DNA of 62,000 nucleotides from Phoronis australis (taxonomy: Eukaryota > Phoronida > Phoronidae). Positions 1 through 17,026 of the stretch are shown one piece after another (position 1 is the first letter of the stretch; each line of letters opens with the position of its first letter). The position numbers were made by a program, and so were the translations under genes. The DNA is taken from assembly GCA_002633005.1 (NCBI GenBank), contig NMRA01000089.1, positions 1-62,000 of the forward strand, written 5' to 3'. The notes beneath the pieces are model-generated. The model had not been told where the DNA came from, searched no databases, and worked only from the letters and a program-made list of their open reading frames with translations.

Positions 1-229
1 TGCTGTGGTTACTCGTTATTATAAAATGACTGTGTAAAAGTTAATGCACCTTACACACTGTAAACAAGAGCAACGCGTTGATATGTGCCCACCGTGTGCA
101 TTTCATACAGTGCACATACAAGAGATGATCATTATTTTAAACATTTCCAATAAACAGAACAAAGCTAGTAAACTTTTGTCCCAAATTACACCTCAGTTGT
201 ACCTCCCCTCAATAGAAACAGATGCCAAA

Positions 230-1245
230 TTTTATGAAGATCCATCAAGGAACTTGTATTGAGTGACAAAACAAAGAAAATTTCCACAAGAGTGCGACAC
301 AGCAGCCAGAACCATTAAAAAATCATGGTCAGCCATGCACTGCCAAGTAGGAACACTTGTACCAATTTTCATAGGGATCCTTGAAGTGATTAGGCTGACA
401 CAGAGGCAGAAGTCAAAAACGAGACTATGAATTAAAAAAGCCAATGAGAGTCGTACAATACATGGGAAGGAGCTCTGGTTCGTTTAATAGAAATCTGCTT
501 GCCATGTTTTATGAAAATCTATCAAGGAACTCACGTAAGAAGGAAAAAGTCAAAAAGTAACAGATATTGCCACTAGGTGGCATAACAATAATGGACACAA
601 ATGAAAGCCATTGCCATTCATTAACATGTGCCTAGAAATATGCCACAAAAATTTAACAAAGATCCTGCAAAAGGTTTGAAGATACAGCCACAGACGAGAA
701 AAAAACAAAACTGCCATTAGGGGGTGCCACAATAGTCAGTCACCCATAAATCATTGTCACCTGTGCTTTTCCTAATAGGAACACATAAGCCAATTTTAAT
801 AATGACCTTTAGAGTACTTTGTCCGATAGAGAGATAGACGCCAAAAATACTTGTGAATTTAACAAAAATACAGCTGCAGATGAAGAAAAACTGCTACTAA
901 GAGGCACCACAGTAGTTGGAACCATCCAAGCATAATAGTCATCCATCCTCTTTTCAGTGGGAACACATAATAGTTTGGCAGGTAGAGAGACAGAAAGCAA
1001 AAAGTAGTAAAAACGGCTACTAGGTGGCGTACATGTCCAGCCCATCACTATCACCATCTCCTTAATAGACACCTCTTTTGCCAAAGTAGTTGGATTCTGC
1101 CTCATCCAAGACAACCAAAATGTCTGCAAAATTTCACAAACATCCATCAAGGGGTTTTGGAGATACAGCAGTAGACGACTGCTGCCAGCCCGACAGGATA
1201 TCAACATAATGTACTCGCATAAATATGTACAAGAGCAGTGAATAT
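230..1245. repeat. Dispersed repeat, family A copy 1 (internally repetitive)
   Basis: Degenerate copies of a roughly 130-200 bp module recur in this stretch. Each contains a variant of ACTGCCACTAGGTGGTGCCA, then a segment like TGTGCTCTTCCTAATAGGAA and a run like GATAGACGCCAAAAA. The same modules occur in the two dynein introns beside the alternative MTBD exons (46150-47545 and 48380-49190) and, inverted, in an AIDA intron (20130-20560). The right end resembles the hairpin ends of the other copies but is degraded. No coding capacity is visible; ORFs here are not protein-like. Confidence 0.7.
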
Positions 1246-1352
1246 GTAACAAGACATTTATAATGCTGATAATTGAGACTGATGAAACACATTCATCAAC
1301 AATATCAATAATAACAACACATTGTTGCCATAAGAAAAACTAGAGCACAAAG

Positions 1353-1800
1353 ATGAGTCCTCACAAGGCAGAACTCTCATACAAAACCAACGCCCCACCA
1401 GGCAAAACCCTCATACAAACCATCGGCCCACCAGGCAAAACCCTCAAACAAATCTTCGCCCCACCACGCAGAACCCTCACACAAACCCTAACCCCACCAG
1501 ACAGAATGCTCACTCTAACTTCCCCCACCATGCAGAAACCTCAGTCAAACTCTCACCCCACCAGGTAGAAACCTCACGTCACTCAAACCCTTGTCCCACC
1601 AGGCAGAGTCCCCTCACAAACTCTCAGACCGCCGGACAAAACATTCACTCAAACCCTTACTGCTAAAACGCACAGCCTTATACAAACCCTCACTCCCACA
1701 AGGCTGAACCCTCACACAAACCCATGACCCCATCAGGCATAACCCTCACACAAAGTCTAAACCTCAAAAGGCGGAACCCTCACACAAACCCCTATAATGC
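1353..1800. repeat. Degenerate minisatellite, about 30-35 bp unit
   Basis: The unit approximates CACCAGGCAGAACCCTCACA plus CAAACCCTCGCCC, repeated about 12 times with length drift. The plus strand is C- and A-rich. It creates a short open frame of low complexity that is not a gene. It lies just downstream (TTBK sense) of the exon ending at 1865. Confidence 0.85.
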
Positions 1801-1846
1801 ACAACCACTGATAATCCCTGCTATTGTGTCCCTATGCCCCCTACTA

Positions 1847-6119
<4,273 letters not shown>

Positions 6120-7499
6120 GGTGGCTAGTTGCCAGTCGACACTAGGGGGCGATGACGATCATCCTCAACCACCATCTACAAACTCCTGAAAAGAGTGCAA
6201 CCAGGTTTATGAGTCATACGTTATCTGCTTAAGTCCCTAAGGAATTGCTGGTAATTCCACAAATGAATTTTGATAAATTATGAATTGCATAAGACACTAA
6301 TTAAAGTGACATGCAGGGTCATTTCCAAACTTAAGGTAAAGGACTGCCAAATTCACTTACTAAAATGAAAAAGGTTGTTGGAATTATGCAGAAATAACTG
6401 ACAAAACTCTATCTGGTTTTCAGTATTATGATGTAAAATTCTCTTAAACTACATTATCAAACACCTGAGAAAGTAAGAAAATGATTGGAAACACTTTACA
6501 ATAGATATGTGGGCGGCATTTTTCATCAGTTTTATGTTTCAGCCTGACTAGCTACTAGTAAATGATACAGTGGGCATGTTGAGATCATGAGCTCGCAAGC
6601 TTTAAGTCATTCTCTAACAGTTGCAGAGCTCTCCCTATATGTATTCAAACAGGGTGCCGCTGTCTGAAATGTTTTGAACCACTTTTGGAAATCTTCAGCC
6701 AAGTTTGAACTCTTAAGTCAAGCCTGAAAAGCCTTAGTTACTAAGTTCATGATTGAAATAGTGTTGTGGCATAGAGGTGACATGCATAGCATATGAAAAT
6801 AATGTGTTACTAATTTTTTTTTTTCTAAATTAACAAAAAGGAAATGACAGTACATGAACTTGGCATCATGTTTTAATGTTTGCTCAGGGCCAATTTACAT
6901 GAGCACTTTTAATTATGAAAGTTCAAAAATCACTAACTAGATAAAATCTAAAATGGATGAACACCAAGGCTCTATTTTCTGTCAATCAAGCAATTTAATT
7001 TTAATTCACACCATTCACAGACATCATCACCTTGCTGTACAAGCATGCAAAACGATATCACCAGGCAATATGCCACTTTAATATCAAAAATTAACAAGAC
7101 AAGTACGGTGAAACCAAGAATGCAGTCTCCAACTTAATGGATTATATCAATTATTAACACTCTCTGGAGAAATACACAGCATTCTGTACAGTTCTAAATA
7201 CAGAACCGGAAGTAGATCATACACATGTAGCAAGATCTACTAGATGTTTCAATTAAAAAATATTTTGAAATGATTGTTTGATGAGAGTTGCACAATACAA
7301 TCAAGTCATTAATGAAGCAAAATTAAATCTTAATCTTGTAAAGAAATTTGAAAAACATCACATATTGTCCTAAACTGTGGAGCCTTATTGTGTCTACTTT
7401 CAAAGAACTTTTTCAGACTGTGCTCCAGGGTTCATCCAGGTATCCAAAATGGATTTCCCAATTTCAGAGGGTGTTCATGACTAATAATGCAAGTCAAAT

Positions 7500-7580
7500 T
7501 GCTGCTATAGTTTGGGTATGTTACTTCGGAGATATAGTTTGGTATGTTACTATGGAGATATAGTTTAAAATGTTGCCGCG
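7500..7580. repeat. Short tandem repeat, 26 bp unit, about 3 copies
   Basis: A unit like TTTGGTATGTTACTATGGAG followed by ATATAG occurs three times with few changes. No function apparent. Confidence 0.7.
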
Positions 7581-9190
7581 GAGATATCGTTCTGCAACAA
7601 AGTACCTCATACTTTATTTCATAGTTAAACAAACTATTTCTTGAGACACGTCAATGATGTCCCAGAGCTGCTGCTATAAAGTCAAAAGAGACATCACACT
7701 TACCAGTATTTTACTTGGTGCCCAAATGCTGAACAGGGCATTCTAACTAGGGTGTCTAAATTTAACTTAGGGTATCCATTTGGACGCCCTGGACACCTTC
7801 CTGATGAAGGTGTGTTGCTTCCCCACCGGTCAAATGGGGTCACCACTGGTCACTTTTTCTGTGCATCTAAAGTCACTATCAGAGTGACCATGAGGAAGAG
7901 GCACAGTGGTGCTAATACAGTACTGGGTTATTGGCCAGGGTGCGTACATTGGAAACTCATAAGTTAGAGGGTGAGCTTTAATCCAAGCATGGGAATTCAA
8001 AAAACAATTTTTTTTGAGAAACTAGAGGAGGAAGGTACCTAAATGGCCAATAGGTTTAAGGCCTAGAGAGTTACTAATGTATATTGACATTGGACTCCAC
8101 GCAACAATGCAGTAAGACTATTATAGTATCCAGAATGAAGTGATCATGCACAGTAGTTCAATAGCATGTTAAGCAGTGTATGTTTAAATTTTCCGATGCA
8201 AACATTGCTCACATAATGTGCTGGCCATTCGCTGTTGACACGAATGTGTTCACCAGTTTTTACACATGGCTACAATAATTTTAGAATGATTTAAAAGAGC
8301 TATTTTATGTCTCCTTTGAGTAAAGAGCAGGACAGTACGGACATTTTCCCACTTGAATAAGGCAAAGTTCCACTAAATCTGATTAAGGTAATCATTACTC
8401 AAAATAAGGAGAGTTAAGTGCTTTTTGGGAGCTAAAATTCTGAGACAGACATGAACACCTTTCAGGAATTCGCACTCTCATAAAATTCAGAGTGAAAGGT
8501 AAGCCAAGCATGGATGCTACGGAGTGAAAGAAGGGAAATTTTGGGGGTGGGCGATAAGCTGAAAAAGCATGTTAAACCGTATGAGCATGGACTTTGTTAA
8601 GAAAGAGTGAGCAAGTAACTTACAACCTAAAGTATCTAGAAAACACTAAATTGTAAATAAAGTTAAAAAAAAACAAAAACAAAAACAAAAGTTGATGCAC
8701 ACACTATCATAAGACTCCAGAATATAGTCTAATCTAAGGCCAAAGTCTTAAGACAAATTGTACAACCCACCATGGCAAAGCGATTGAATGCGTGTAAAGT
8801 GAACAGTCATATCAATCACTGTATATCTGATGACAGACTTTGAGTACGGCATTAACATAATATTCAGTTCAGGTGAATAGCTTAGCTCTGCAAAGTGTGA
8901 CTGTCGGCATTTCAATAAAAACGAAAGTTGATTTATGCCTTTTAAAATTGGTCTCGTGATATTTCTGACCATGATAAGATTCAATGTCCGTATCAGCTGA
9001 AGTGTTTTCTTGAGTTACTTATAGTTATCATTATTACATATAATAATATATATATTTCAATGTTCTTTTCGGTAATGGACATGGAATCCTATCACAGTTG
9101 GGAGTATTACGAGATTAATTCTTGAGACTGAAAAGCCAAATTTGATTTTTGTTTTTAGTGCAAAATGCAGCTTTAACTGCCATAATAAGA

Positions 9191-9455
9191 TGTACAAGAG
9201 GGCCTGCATCACAGGAAGGTGTACAAGAGGGCCTGGATCACAGGAAGATGTACAAGAAGGCCTGCATCACAGGAAGGTGTACAAGAGGGCCTGCACCACA
9301 GGAAGGTGTACAAGAGGGCCTGCATCACAGGAAGATGTACAAGAGGGCCTGCACCACAGGAAGATGTACAAGAGGGGCTGCGCCACAGGAAGGCGTACAA
9401 GAGGGCCTGCAGCACAGGAAGATGTACAAGAGGGACTCCAACACAGGAAGATGTA
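9191..9455. repeat. Minisatellite, 29 bp unit, 9 copies
   Basis: Unit TGTACAAGAGGGCCTGCATC plus ACAGGAAGG, with few substitutions between copies. Because 29 is not a multiple of 3, each copy shifts frame. The array is nonetheless open in several frames on both strands, which produces five overlapping apparent ORFs. None should be read as a gene. Confidence 0.95.
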
Positions 9456-10177
9456 GAGAAACTGATTGCAAAGTGAGGCAAGAGAATCCCAGACTTTTGT
9501 CTATGCTCATCTGAACTCAGAACCTAATGATAAAAAGTCCATAGTAAAATATCGTAAATACCTAAAACAAAGGTTTGAAGAATGAAATCTAACTATTTAA
9601 AAGAATATTTCTAAAGAAATTATGCAAAAATAGCTACTCTAAGGTTGTTCACATCACCAAATCAATGGCAAAAGTCCAAAATCAAATTCTATAGGCTTTC
9701 CGCCTTCAGAATACTTTTACTAAAATTAAATCTTATAGTCTGTAGATGTTTACCTAAATGCACACAATTGCTCTCATCTGGTATTGTGACAGCTTTTAAT
9801 TAAAGACTAAAAACAAAAACTCATTACGCGCATCAAAACCTGAAATTCTCTTGAGACAACCAGTAAATTTGATGATGTCTAAGACAAAATGAGTGTCACT
9901 TGATATACTGAACAGTTACCATGTTCTGAATCTCTATGGCAACAAACTTTCCACAAATGGCAATAGGTGGATGGTTGTTTTCCAGACAAAATCAATACAA
10001 GTTGATGTTGTACAGAGCTAGACTAACCATAAAACAACATGGTTTCACACTTGCTAAGCATGGTCTAAAACTGTTAGAAACATACTGACAGTAAATCACA
10101 TGAGCTTATCCTAACTCTCAATGGATGGACCTTCAACTTTAATACTGTGAAAGCAGACAGCATCCCTTTGCCGTCTG

Positions 10178-10560
10178 CCCGGGGGTACTCCCATTGAAGA
10201 TATATAAGGGAGTGTCGGCAAGATGATTTTTCCTAACCAGTTTGCCTACCAAAGGAAGCCTTGTCCAACAAAATTCTCCCCGAAAGGGTGCGTTTTATCC
10301 CTTACACAAGAAAACTTACTTGTTTTTGACATGACGTTTATTCTAAACTTGTACTTTTTCACCCCAAATTATTAAAAGAACAGTTGTCCAAAAATCTTCC
10401 TCAAAGGATTAGGTTTATAAAATAATGTTTCTGGAACAAAGCTCATTAACAGAAGTTCCTTGTTAATAGTTCACATTTCAAGTCCACTCTCTAACTGAAT
10501 GGATATCCCAACTTTCCAGCTGCAACCCACACAAAAATTTAGTTAAGTACTCCCCGGGGC
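10178..10560. mobile_element. MITE-like element with CCCGGGGGTACT ends, about 380 bp
   Basis: The left end CCCGGGGGTACTCCCATTGA and the right end AGTACTCCCCGGGG form imperfect inverted termini. An internal motif TATAAGGGAGTGTCGG is typical of a MITE-like family with this terminus that I recall from several marine invertebrate genomes. No coding capacity. Target duplication not resolved. Confidence 0.6.
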
Positions 10561-12284
10561 CTTCTGTGGATAGGTGAGTTGTTTTTGCAAGTGTCCCGAC
10601 TGGCCTTAAGTCTATGGCTTCTTAGATATATTTTGACACTCATAAAAACATACATGTCACTTAAATGTGAAGGTTTACAAGCAATAAGATGACTGTCTTC
10701 AAGAGCAGAAGACAGGTCAACACAGTGAGACAGCTTTCAGTTCTTGTTAAGGAATGTATTGACTGGCTGCAAGCTATTTAATCAACAGACAAGTCAACAG
10801 AACCTGGTATGCTCTCATCTCTAATTGTATTCAAATTATGCAATAAAATGGGAGTTGATGCACATGCTAATGCTACAGTCTAGAATGTCAAACAAAACCA
10901 CAATGGTTCTCAGGTCAGAAATGAATGATGAAAGACAACTTCGCATAATTAATTAACTGACTACAACCACATGGAAGGAACAACGCAACTGTAGAGAAAG
11001 TTAAATGACAGAAATATTATTTTACATAAAGATTACATAACATGACATAACTGACAAAAGGGCCATAATTAAATTAGGTAATTTTGCAGAGTGTAACTCA
11101 ATGTTGACCAAAGGCATGTACTAAGAACATTCAAAGGATATCAAAAGAAAACGTATCCATCAAAAAGTAAGCCTGGTCTTACTCTGACATTACAAAACCA
11201 CATATTGAGTCAATCTACATAACATATTAAGCCATGATAATTATGATGAATCATCACTCACCATAATGGAGACTAGTCACCACCAGGAAATTGACTGGTT
11301 GTCTTCAAGAATAATACATTTCTACATAGCTATCCACGCCACAGACAGTGTTCTCGCACTGTGTTCAAATATTCGGAGGATGATCAAATCAAATTCTCAT
11401 GCTAGTTCAAAGATAGAATAAATCAATTAGCTAGGTTCGGCCTTTAGTTCAGAAAGCATGGTTGATAGTGTGCCAGCAACATCCAAGTAATGCTGCTGCT
11501 GGTGAACACTGGCTAGGCCTAATCTGGACTTAAATCATAAATCAGTTACTAAATATTGTTTATCAATTCTGGAGATTGCCAATTAACACTCGATATCTTA
11601 ATATATGTTATTTTTTCAAAATTAAGATAGAAAATGATTTGCCACGCAAAAATAGGTTTGGTATACAGATGTCTTGAATAAAAATTGGCAGAATGGTTGT
11701 TAACATATCAAATACAATGAACTAATGAAACACTTAAAACTATGAGAGACAGCATGCAGAGGCAAGTAGGGATCAACTGTTTTCTCATAAATCATTGTAT
11801 AAACTATCTGGTCTTTCTTATCCATACTCATGTGCATAAATACTCATGTACGGATTGTACGCTTTAACGCTCACATCCAAAATTTACAACTTATGTTCAC
11901 TACTGAACGCCCATGCTCAGCTTACCGCCCACCCAGAATGCATAAGAGCAAGCCCCCTTAAAAGGGCCAGTGTGTTTCTGAATGCTCATCTCATGAGATT
12001 TTTAGCACCTAAATGTAACCAAATCGCATGCACTTGCAGGATTAGTAAGCCCCTGAGCAAAAATCCAAACATGGTGCAAATTGCGTGTCATGTTTTCATG
12101 TCAAAATTTTCTCTTCTGCTTATTCACAGAATATTGTAACAAATAATTTTCATTTGCTGAGTACGGTATGTGACCATCACTTTTACACCAAAAGTAAAAA
12201 AAATGTCTTGTAAAGCAGACAAAATCCAGGCTTTTCAAAGCATGGCTCAATATTTTTAATATGGCTCAGAGCTATTCAAACACC

Positions 12285-12873
12285 ACTTGCAATTTCCAAA
12301 AACGGCTTTTCAAACACGGCTCGCGGATTAGACAACGACTCACCTTGCCATATAAGGTAACAATTCACCTTACCATATTAGGCAATGAACAGTCAGATTC
12401 AACAGTACTTAAGTACTAGTCCACGAGATCACCAGCCATGAGCGGCAAGGTGGGGGTCAGCCGATTTTCACCAAATTTGGCACATAGGTAGTCCTATGGG
12501 ATCTATAAACAGCGGTAAAATATTTCCTCAAAATATTGCGTTTTTCTAAAGTTATAGGCTCAAACACATTTTACGGCTTCGCAGTCATGTTTTCACGGTA
12601 TAAAAACTGTCCAGTTTTAACTGTTCATATTTTTCCTTGAATGAAAGCTATTGATTTATTATTCACTTGACATTGTTTATTGGTGCCTGTAGATTGTTAC
12701 ACAGATGTCTTGAAACACGATTCCGATTTACCACCCTCATTTAGNCACTTGCAATTTCCAAAAACGGCTTTTCAAACACGGCTCGCGGATTAGACAACGA
12801 CTCACCTTGCCATATAAGGTAGCAATTCACCTTACCATATTAGGCAATGAACAGTCAGATTCAACAGTACTTA
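12285..12873. repeat. Direct duplication of about 127 bp around an N: likely assembly join
   Basis: The sequence from CACTTGCAATTTCCAAAAAC to CAGATTCAACAGTACTTAA occurs at about 12285-12411 and again immediately after the single N at 12745 (12746-12873), almost identical. Between them lie about 330 bp of different sequence containing ACCAAATTTGGCACATAGGT. A near-identical overlap abutting an N is what is left when two contigs or haplotypes are joined without collapsing the overlap. A real duplication plus insertion is possible but less likely. Confidence 0.7.
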
Positions 12874-13191
12874 ATATTAACATCAACAGGAAAATGTCAC
12901 GTGCTGCAAATGTGTTCCACATTTTGAAAAAGACACGGGCATACCCTTAAGATCATACACAGTCACATAGCAAACACATCACTGTGTAGCTGGCGAAAAA
13001 AAATAGTCAATTAATCAACTGTAAAACCATAATTTGTGAATATTATGGGATGGTTGAACATAAATAATGTATGACTGTGAGCTTCAATGCTACTAATTGT
13101 CATAACTTGTGCAAGTTAAGCCCCAGAGGTCATGTGACCAAGTTGTATGCATTGGCTTCCACAAGAACTTTGAGTCATTCCGTAATGCAAG

Positions 13192-13390
13192 GTAATGCCG
13201 AGTGACAGTGAGATCAGGTGACTACCGAGTGATAGTTGGTAAGATCATGTGACTACCATGTAACAGTTGGCGAGATCACATGACTCCCGACAGTGGGATC
13301 ACTACTGAGTGAGTTATTGAGATCCTGTGTCTACCGAGTGACACTTAGTGAGATCATGTGACTATTGAGTGACAGTTGGTGAGATCCAAT
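13192..13390. repeat. Degenerate tandem repeat, about 30 bp unit
   Basis: Repeats of GTGAGATCATGTGACTACCG plus AGTGACAGTTG, about six copies with indels. No coding meaning. Confidence 0.8.
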
Positions 13391-13681
13391 TGGACGCCCA
13401 GGACTTACGCTGCATAAAGGCCGGCTAAGCAAATACTTTTGTAATATCACCAAACTAGCAAGCAACTAGTCACAACAAAACACAGTCCTGTTCACCATTT
13501 TGCCTTGGTAGAATAGGATCTTAACATAAAGGAGTAATTGTGGTCTATGATACGTTGGACCTTAACATGAAAATCGGGAAACAACAGATTACAAACTAGT
13601 TTAAAATTTTCTTCTTGCGATAATAGTTGGTTTCTTCCATCAGAGGAAGTGTGAGATCACCTCCAACTGTATGTAAAGCCT

Positions 13682-13992
13682 AGTTTTGGAAGGGTTAACC
13701 AACTATATATGAAACTGTCCTGTGCTATGTTATATGCATTTGACTAATGTTTCCAAAACTAGGCCGTGTTTATACAGTTGGCTTACCCTTCCAAAACTGG
13801 GCTGTGTTTATACAAGTGGCTTACCCTTCCAAAACTAGGCTGTGTTTATACAGTTGGCTTACCCTTCCAAAACTGGGCGGTGTTTATACAGGTGGCTTAC
13901 CCTTCCAAAACTGGGCTGTGTTTATACAGGTGGCTTACCCTTCCAAAACTGGGCTGTGTTTATACAGTTGGCTTACCCTTCCAAAACTAAGA
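13682..13992. repeat. Minisatellite, 38 bp unit, with one inverted copy at its left edge
   Basis: Unit TTACCCTTCCAAAACTGGGC plus TGTGTTTATACAGTTGGC, about six direct copies from 13747. At 13682-13706 the sequence AGTTTTGGAAGGGTTAACCA followed by ACTATA is the reverse complement of the same unit, so the array could fold back on itself. Frame-shifted open frames across it are artefacts. Confidence 0.9.
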
Positions 13993-15359
13993 ATAATCAC
14001 TCAGAGGTAAATCTAAAGAGTAACATTAAATGACACATACTGACCAATCAGTGACACTTCAAACATAACACGGCACACAACTGCCCAGGCTTCAGAGCCC
14101 AGACATAACCATGGGTACTATGATAAAATTATAGTAATGATGTTGCGAACCATGTAGGAATCTGCACTATGTAGAAATATTCCTACATCACCCTATGTTG
14201 GAATTCCTACAATAGCGAAACAGTAAAGAACTTTGTGGGCTTAATATCAAAATCATTTTAAACATAAGCCAAAATGAAACATATAAATTTTGTACTCTCT
14301 CATTTTGACCAACAAACTTGCTATTCCGACAACACTGTCTAAATTTTATAAGTGGAACTAAAATCAACAGTGATGGTGAGTATGCGTGCTGAGACAAAGG
14401 TCCTGGCATTTGTGATCATTTTTGCATATCTTTTAAGCGCTGGTCGGGTGTAGCAACCCCTGGTTTTGAGAACTAGGCAATCTCTGAATAACGGTCATTT
14501 ATTCAGTTGAAGAAACTGGTTTTCTAAGTCAAGGAGTGCTTTACATCCTATCAATGATTATTTTGTTTATTAGTACAGTATCTGTGATAGGCATGTTGAT
14601 CTATTTTAGTCATTACTAGTACATAATATACAGCACATGGCAGAACTCAACCATGAGAAAACATCGAAATTTTAAACTTGCACAGGCAAACACTGGATTC
14701 ACTCCTCAAATTAAAGGCCACAATTTATGACATCACGCCCAAGAGGATGGTTGGTTACAATTCTTGCACAGACCTCACACTCCTCACAGCGAAAAAATTC
14801 ATGAGGGTCGAGTTCAGTAGCTATCTCGCGGCTAAAAAAAATTAAGACAAAATCATGTGTTCTGTTCTCATTTGAAATGTCTCGCATAATCTTGTGAGGT
14901 CTTGCTTTTCTATAGGATCGTCCTAGCGTTACTGAACTCTACCCAGTTCCCTCTTTGATTAAATAGTAACCAATATCTACCGGAAGTCTGGAGTGAACGT
15001 TTTACACAATACAAACCTGTGCTTAAATAAATTTCGAAATTCGCCAGTAAAACAATCATGCCAAGTAAACAATTACTTAGCGAACTCCTTACCATATAAA
15101 GAAGCAAAATACAAACACTAAAGATGCAAAACACTAGACCTAGAAACTTCCTGTGTTGTATGTAACTAGGCAATAGCAGCAGAACTTCTGATATTTCAAA
15201 TTCAAAGCCAATATGCCTAGATATATACATAAATGTTGAACTGTTGGACTCATTTTAATGAAAAATTATGAAAATACTGCAAAGATACAGATGTTACTTA
15301 CAATCCAGTTTTGTTCGTTATTCGGCATCATTTCATAAACTTGATATTGATAGTGCACT

Positions 15360-15740
15360 TACCGGAAACGTCTGATTTTAAATACGTCCAAAACCTAATC
15401 TTCATAATTTAGGCTGGGATCAAACGTCAAACACTGTCAAAACAAAGTGCTCCCAATCGTGAATTTGTAACATGACGTTGTTGCCGACTACAAGACGAAG
15501 TAAAGCCTGTAATTAACGGGGTCGCAATTGGAACTGAACTTGTCAGACGAATCGGTGATTGTTTGTTTTGCTCATTTTAGGTTTTGACATTTTGTTTGCT
15601 TGTTTCCGACTCGGATTAGAGTAGTGGCACACGACGTTTTTCGTCACTGCAAACTTTTAGCTGGATGTGATACCCAAACCGTGGGGTCGGGAAAGATGTA
15701 GTATGCTGCTATGTGTCAAGAGGGGCGGAAGTTCATGGAA
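15360..15740. promoter_or_regulatory. Candidate CpG-containing promoter region upstream of AIDA
   Basis: CpG dinucleotides are clearly denser here than in the surrounding sequence, with CRE-like TGACGTTG and TTCGTCAC strings. It lies 1.3-1.7 kb upstream of the AIDA start codon. No TATA or Inr evidence was established and no transcription start can be set from sequence alone. This is a suggestion based on composition and position. Confidence 0.25.
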
Positions 15741-17026
15741 ATTTGTAGAGCAGTTGGCCAGAAAATAAACATTATTAATTTTTTTATTTGCGCAGTGTTG
15801 GGGAAAAGCCATGTCCGTTCAAGAGTGCATTGATTAAAAGTCATGTGGACAAAATTTGGGTAATTTTTGGCCTCTCAGGTATTGTTTCAGGTGGGTGTTT
15901 TTGGTTTACTATGTGACATTGTGTTTCCTGGTATCTTCTCAGAGGAGAGAAACGTTAGAAGTGACGACCAGGGAGAAGGCCAGGATCTGTGAAGTGTTGT
16001 CAAGTACCAATTACCACAAAGTTCCTGTGAATCTTTAGAGGGATTTCGGGTGGTTCTTATTTTGAGCCTACATAAAAAGTGCAAAACGTGTTGTTAGTTG
16101 ACCTTCAATACTTGCTTTGTTAAACATATATAATTATGTAATGGTATTGGTAAATTGATTTATTGTATTTTCACGTGCTTCTGCACTACTACATCTGCTA
16201 TTTTTCTACTCGGTGCATTAGCATAACTCTAGAGAATCGAATAGGAATGTGTAGGAATATTGAACTCAATACAATGTTTCTTATGTAAGGTTATATTGAA
16301 TTTATCCTATTTTTATTGTTTCATGAGTTTTTAAAGTACTGTGTATAATTCGAAGTGTTTTTTTGCAAAACACAATACTATGCTTTTAATGTAAAAATTT
16401 CATAATTATCAAATTTTTACGTGGTCTATGTGCCGATGGCTTGTCACTCTTACGGTTTTACTAAGGTATCCACGAGCAACTGTCATTAAAACCTTTGAAT
16501 CAACCCAGTACAGACTGCGTAAAATCTTGATTGTCAAAGTTTGTTGATTCCTATTCTTACAATGAAAACACAAAATGTCCGTTATTAAATTATCAGTCTT
16601 TTTTCACCTGGCTTATGGACTGATACATAATTTGTCGTAGAAAACTGCCCTGTCCTTGGTGATGTGCACCGAAATTTGCTGACGAATATGACAAATGATG
16701 CCAGAGTAGATAGATTATTTCAAAGCCATGATCTTTGCAAACTAAAAAGCCTGGCGTTATATATTTCAAGAACAACAGTGCTGGAGGAGAACTTTTGTCA
16801 TTGTAAAGTTGTAAATCATGTAAACTGCATGATGAGACCAAGGCATCCGTATAATAAACATTTGTGATTCTGATTCTTATTCTAGAAGACTATGGAACTG
16901 AAGTGGAGAGAGTATATGCATTGAATGGAAAAGTGTTCTTTTATGTTATAAACACCACCACCATCATAGCAAGCTGAAGGACTTGCAGCTGTGATCAACA
17001 GTGATCAACACTATAGTGTGGTCAAG

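Larger units (their letters stand above)
6120..17026. other. Intergenic or upstream region between divergent TTBK and AIDA; no coding exon recognised
   Basis: The two genes point away from each other, so this 10.9 kb holds the 5' ends and promoters of both. I scanned both strands and found no exon with protein-like content. ORFs of 60-106 codons here are either inside tandem repeats (9142-9514, 13747-14033) or have no recognisable sequence. Non-coding 5' exons for either gene may lie here but cannot be placed. Repeats are listed separately. Confidence 0.6.

Noticed and set aside
9142-9514. Several overlapping ORFs of 60-121 codons on both strands
   Set aside because: All lie in a 29 bp tandem repeat and are open in several frames only because the unit lacks stops.
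6120-17026. Search for tRNA, snRNA or histone genes
   Set aside because: No cloverleaf with A and B boxes, Sm-site RNA or histone sequence was recognised by eye; a covariance search would be needed to exclude them formally.
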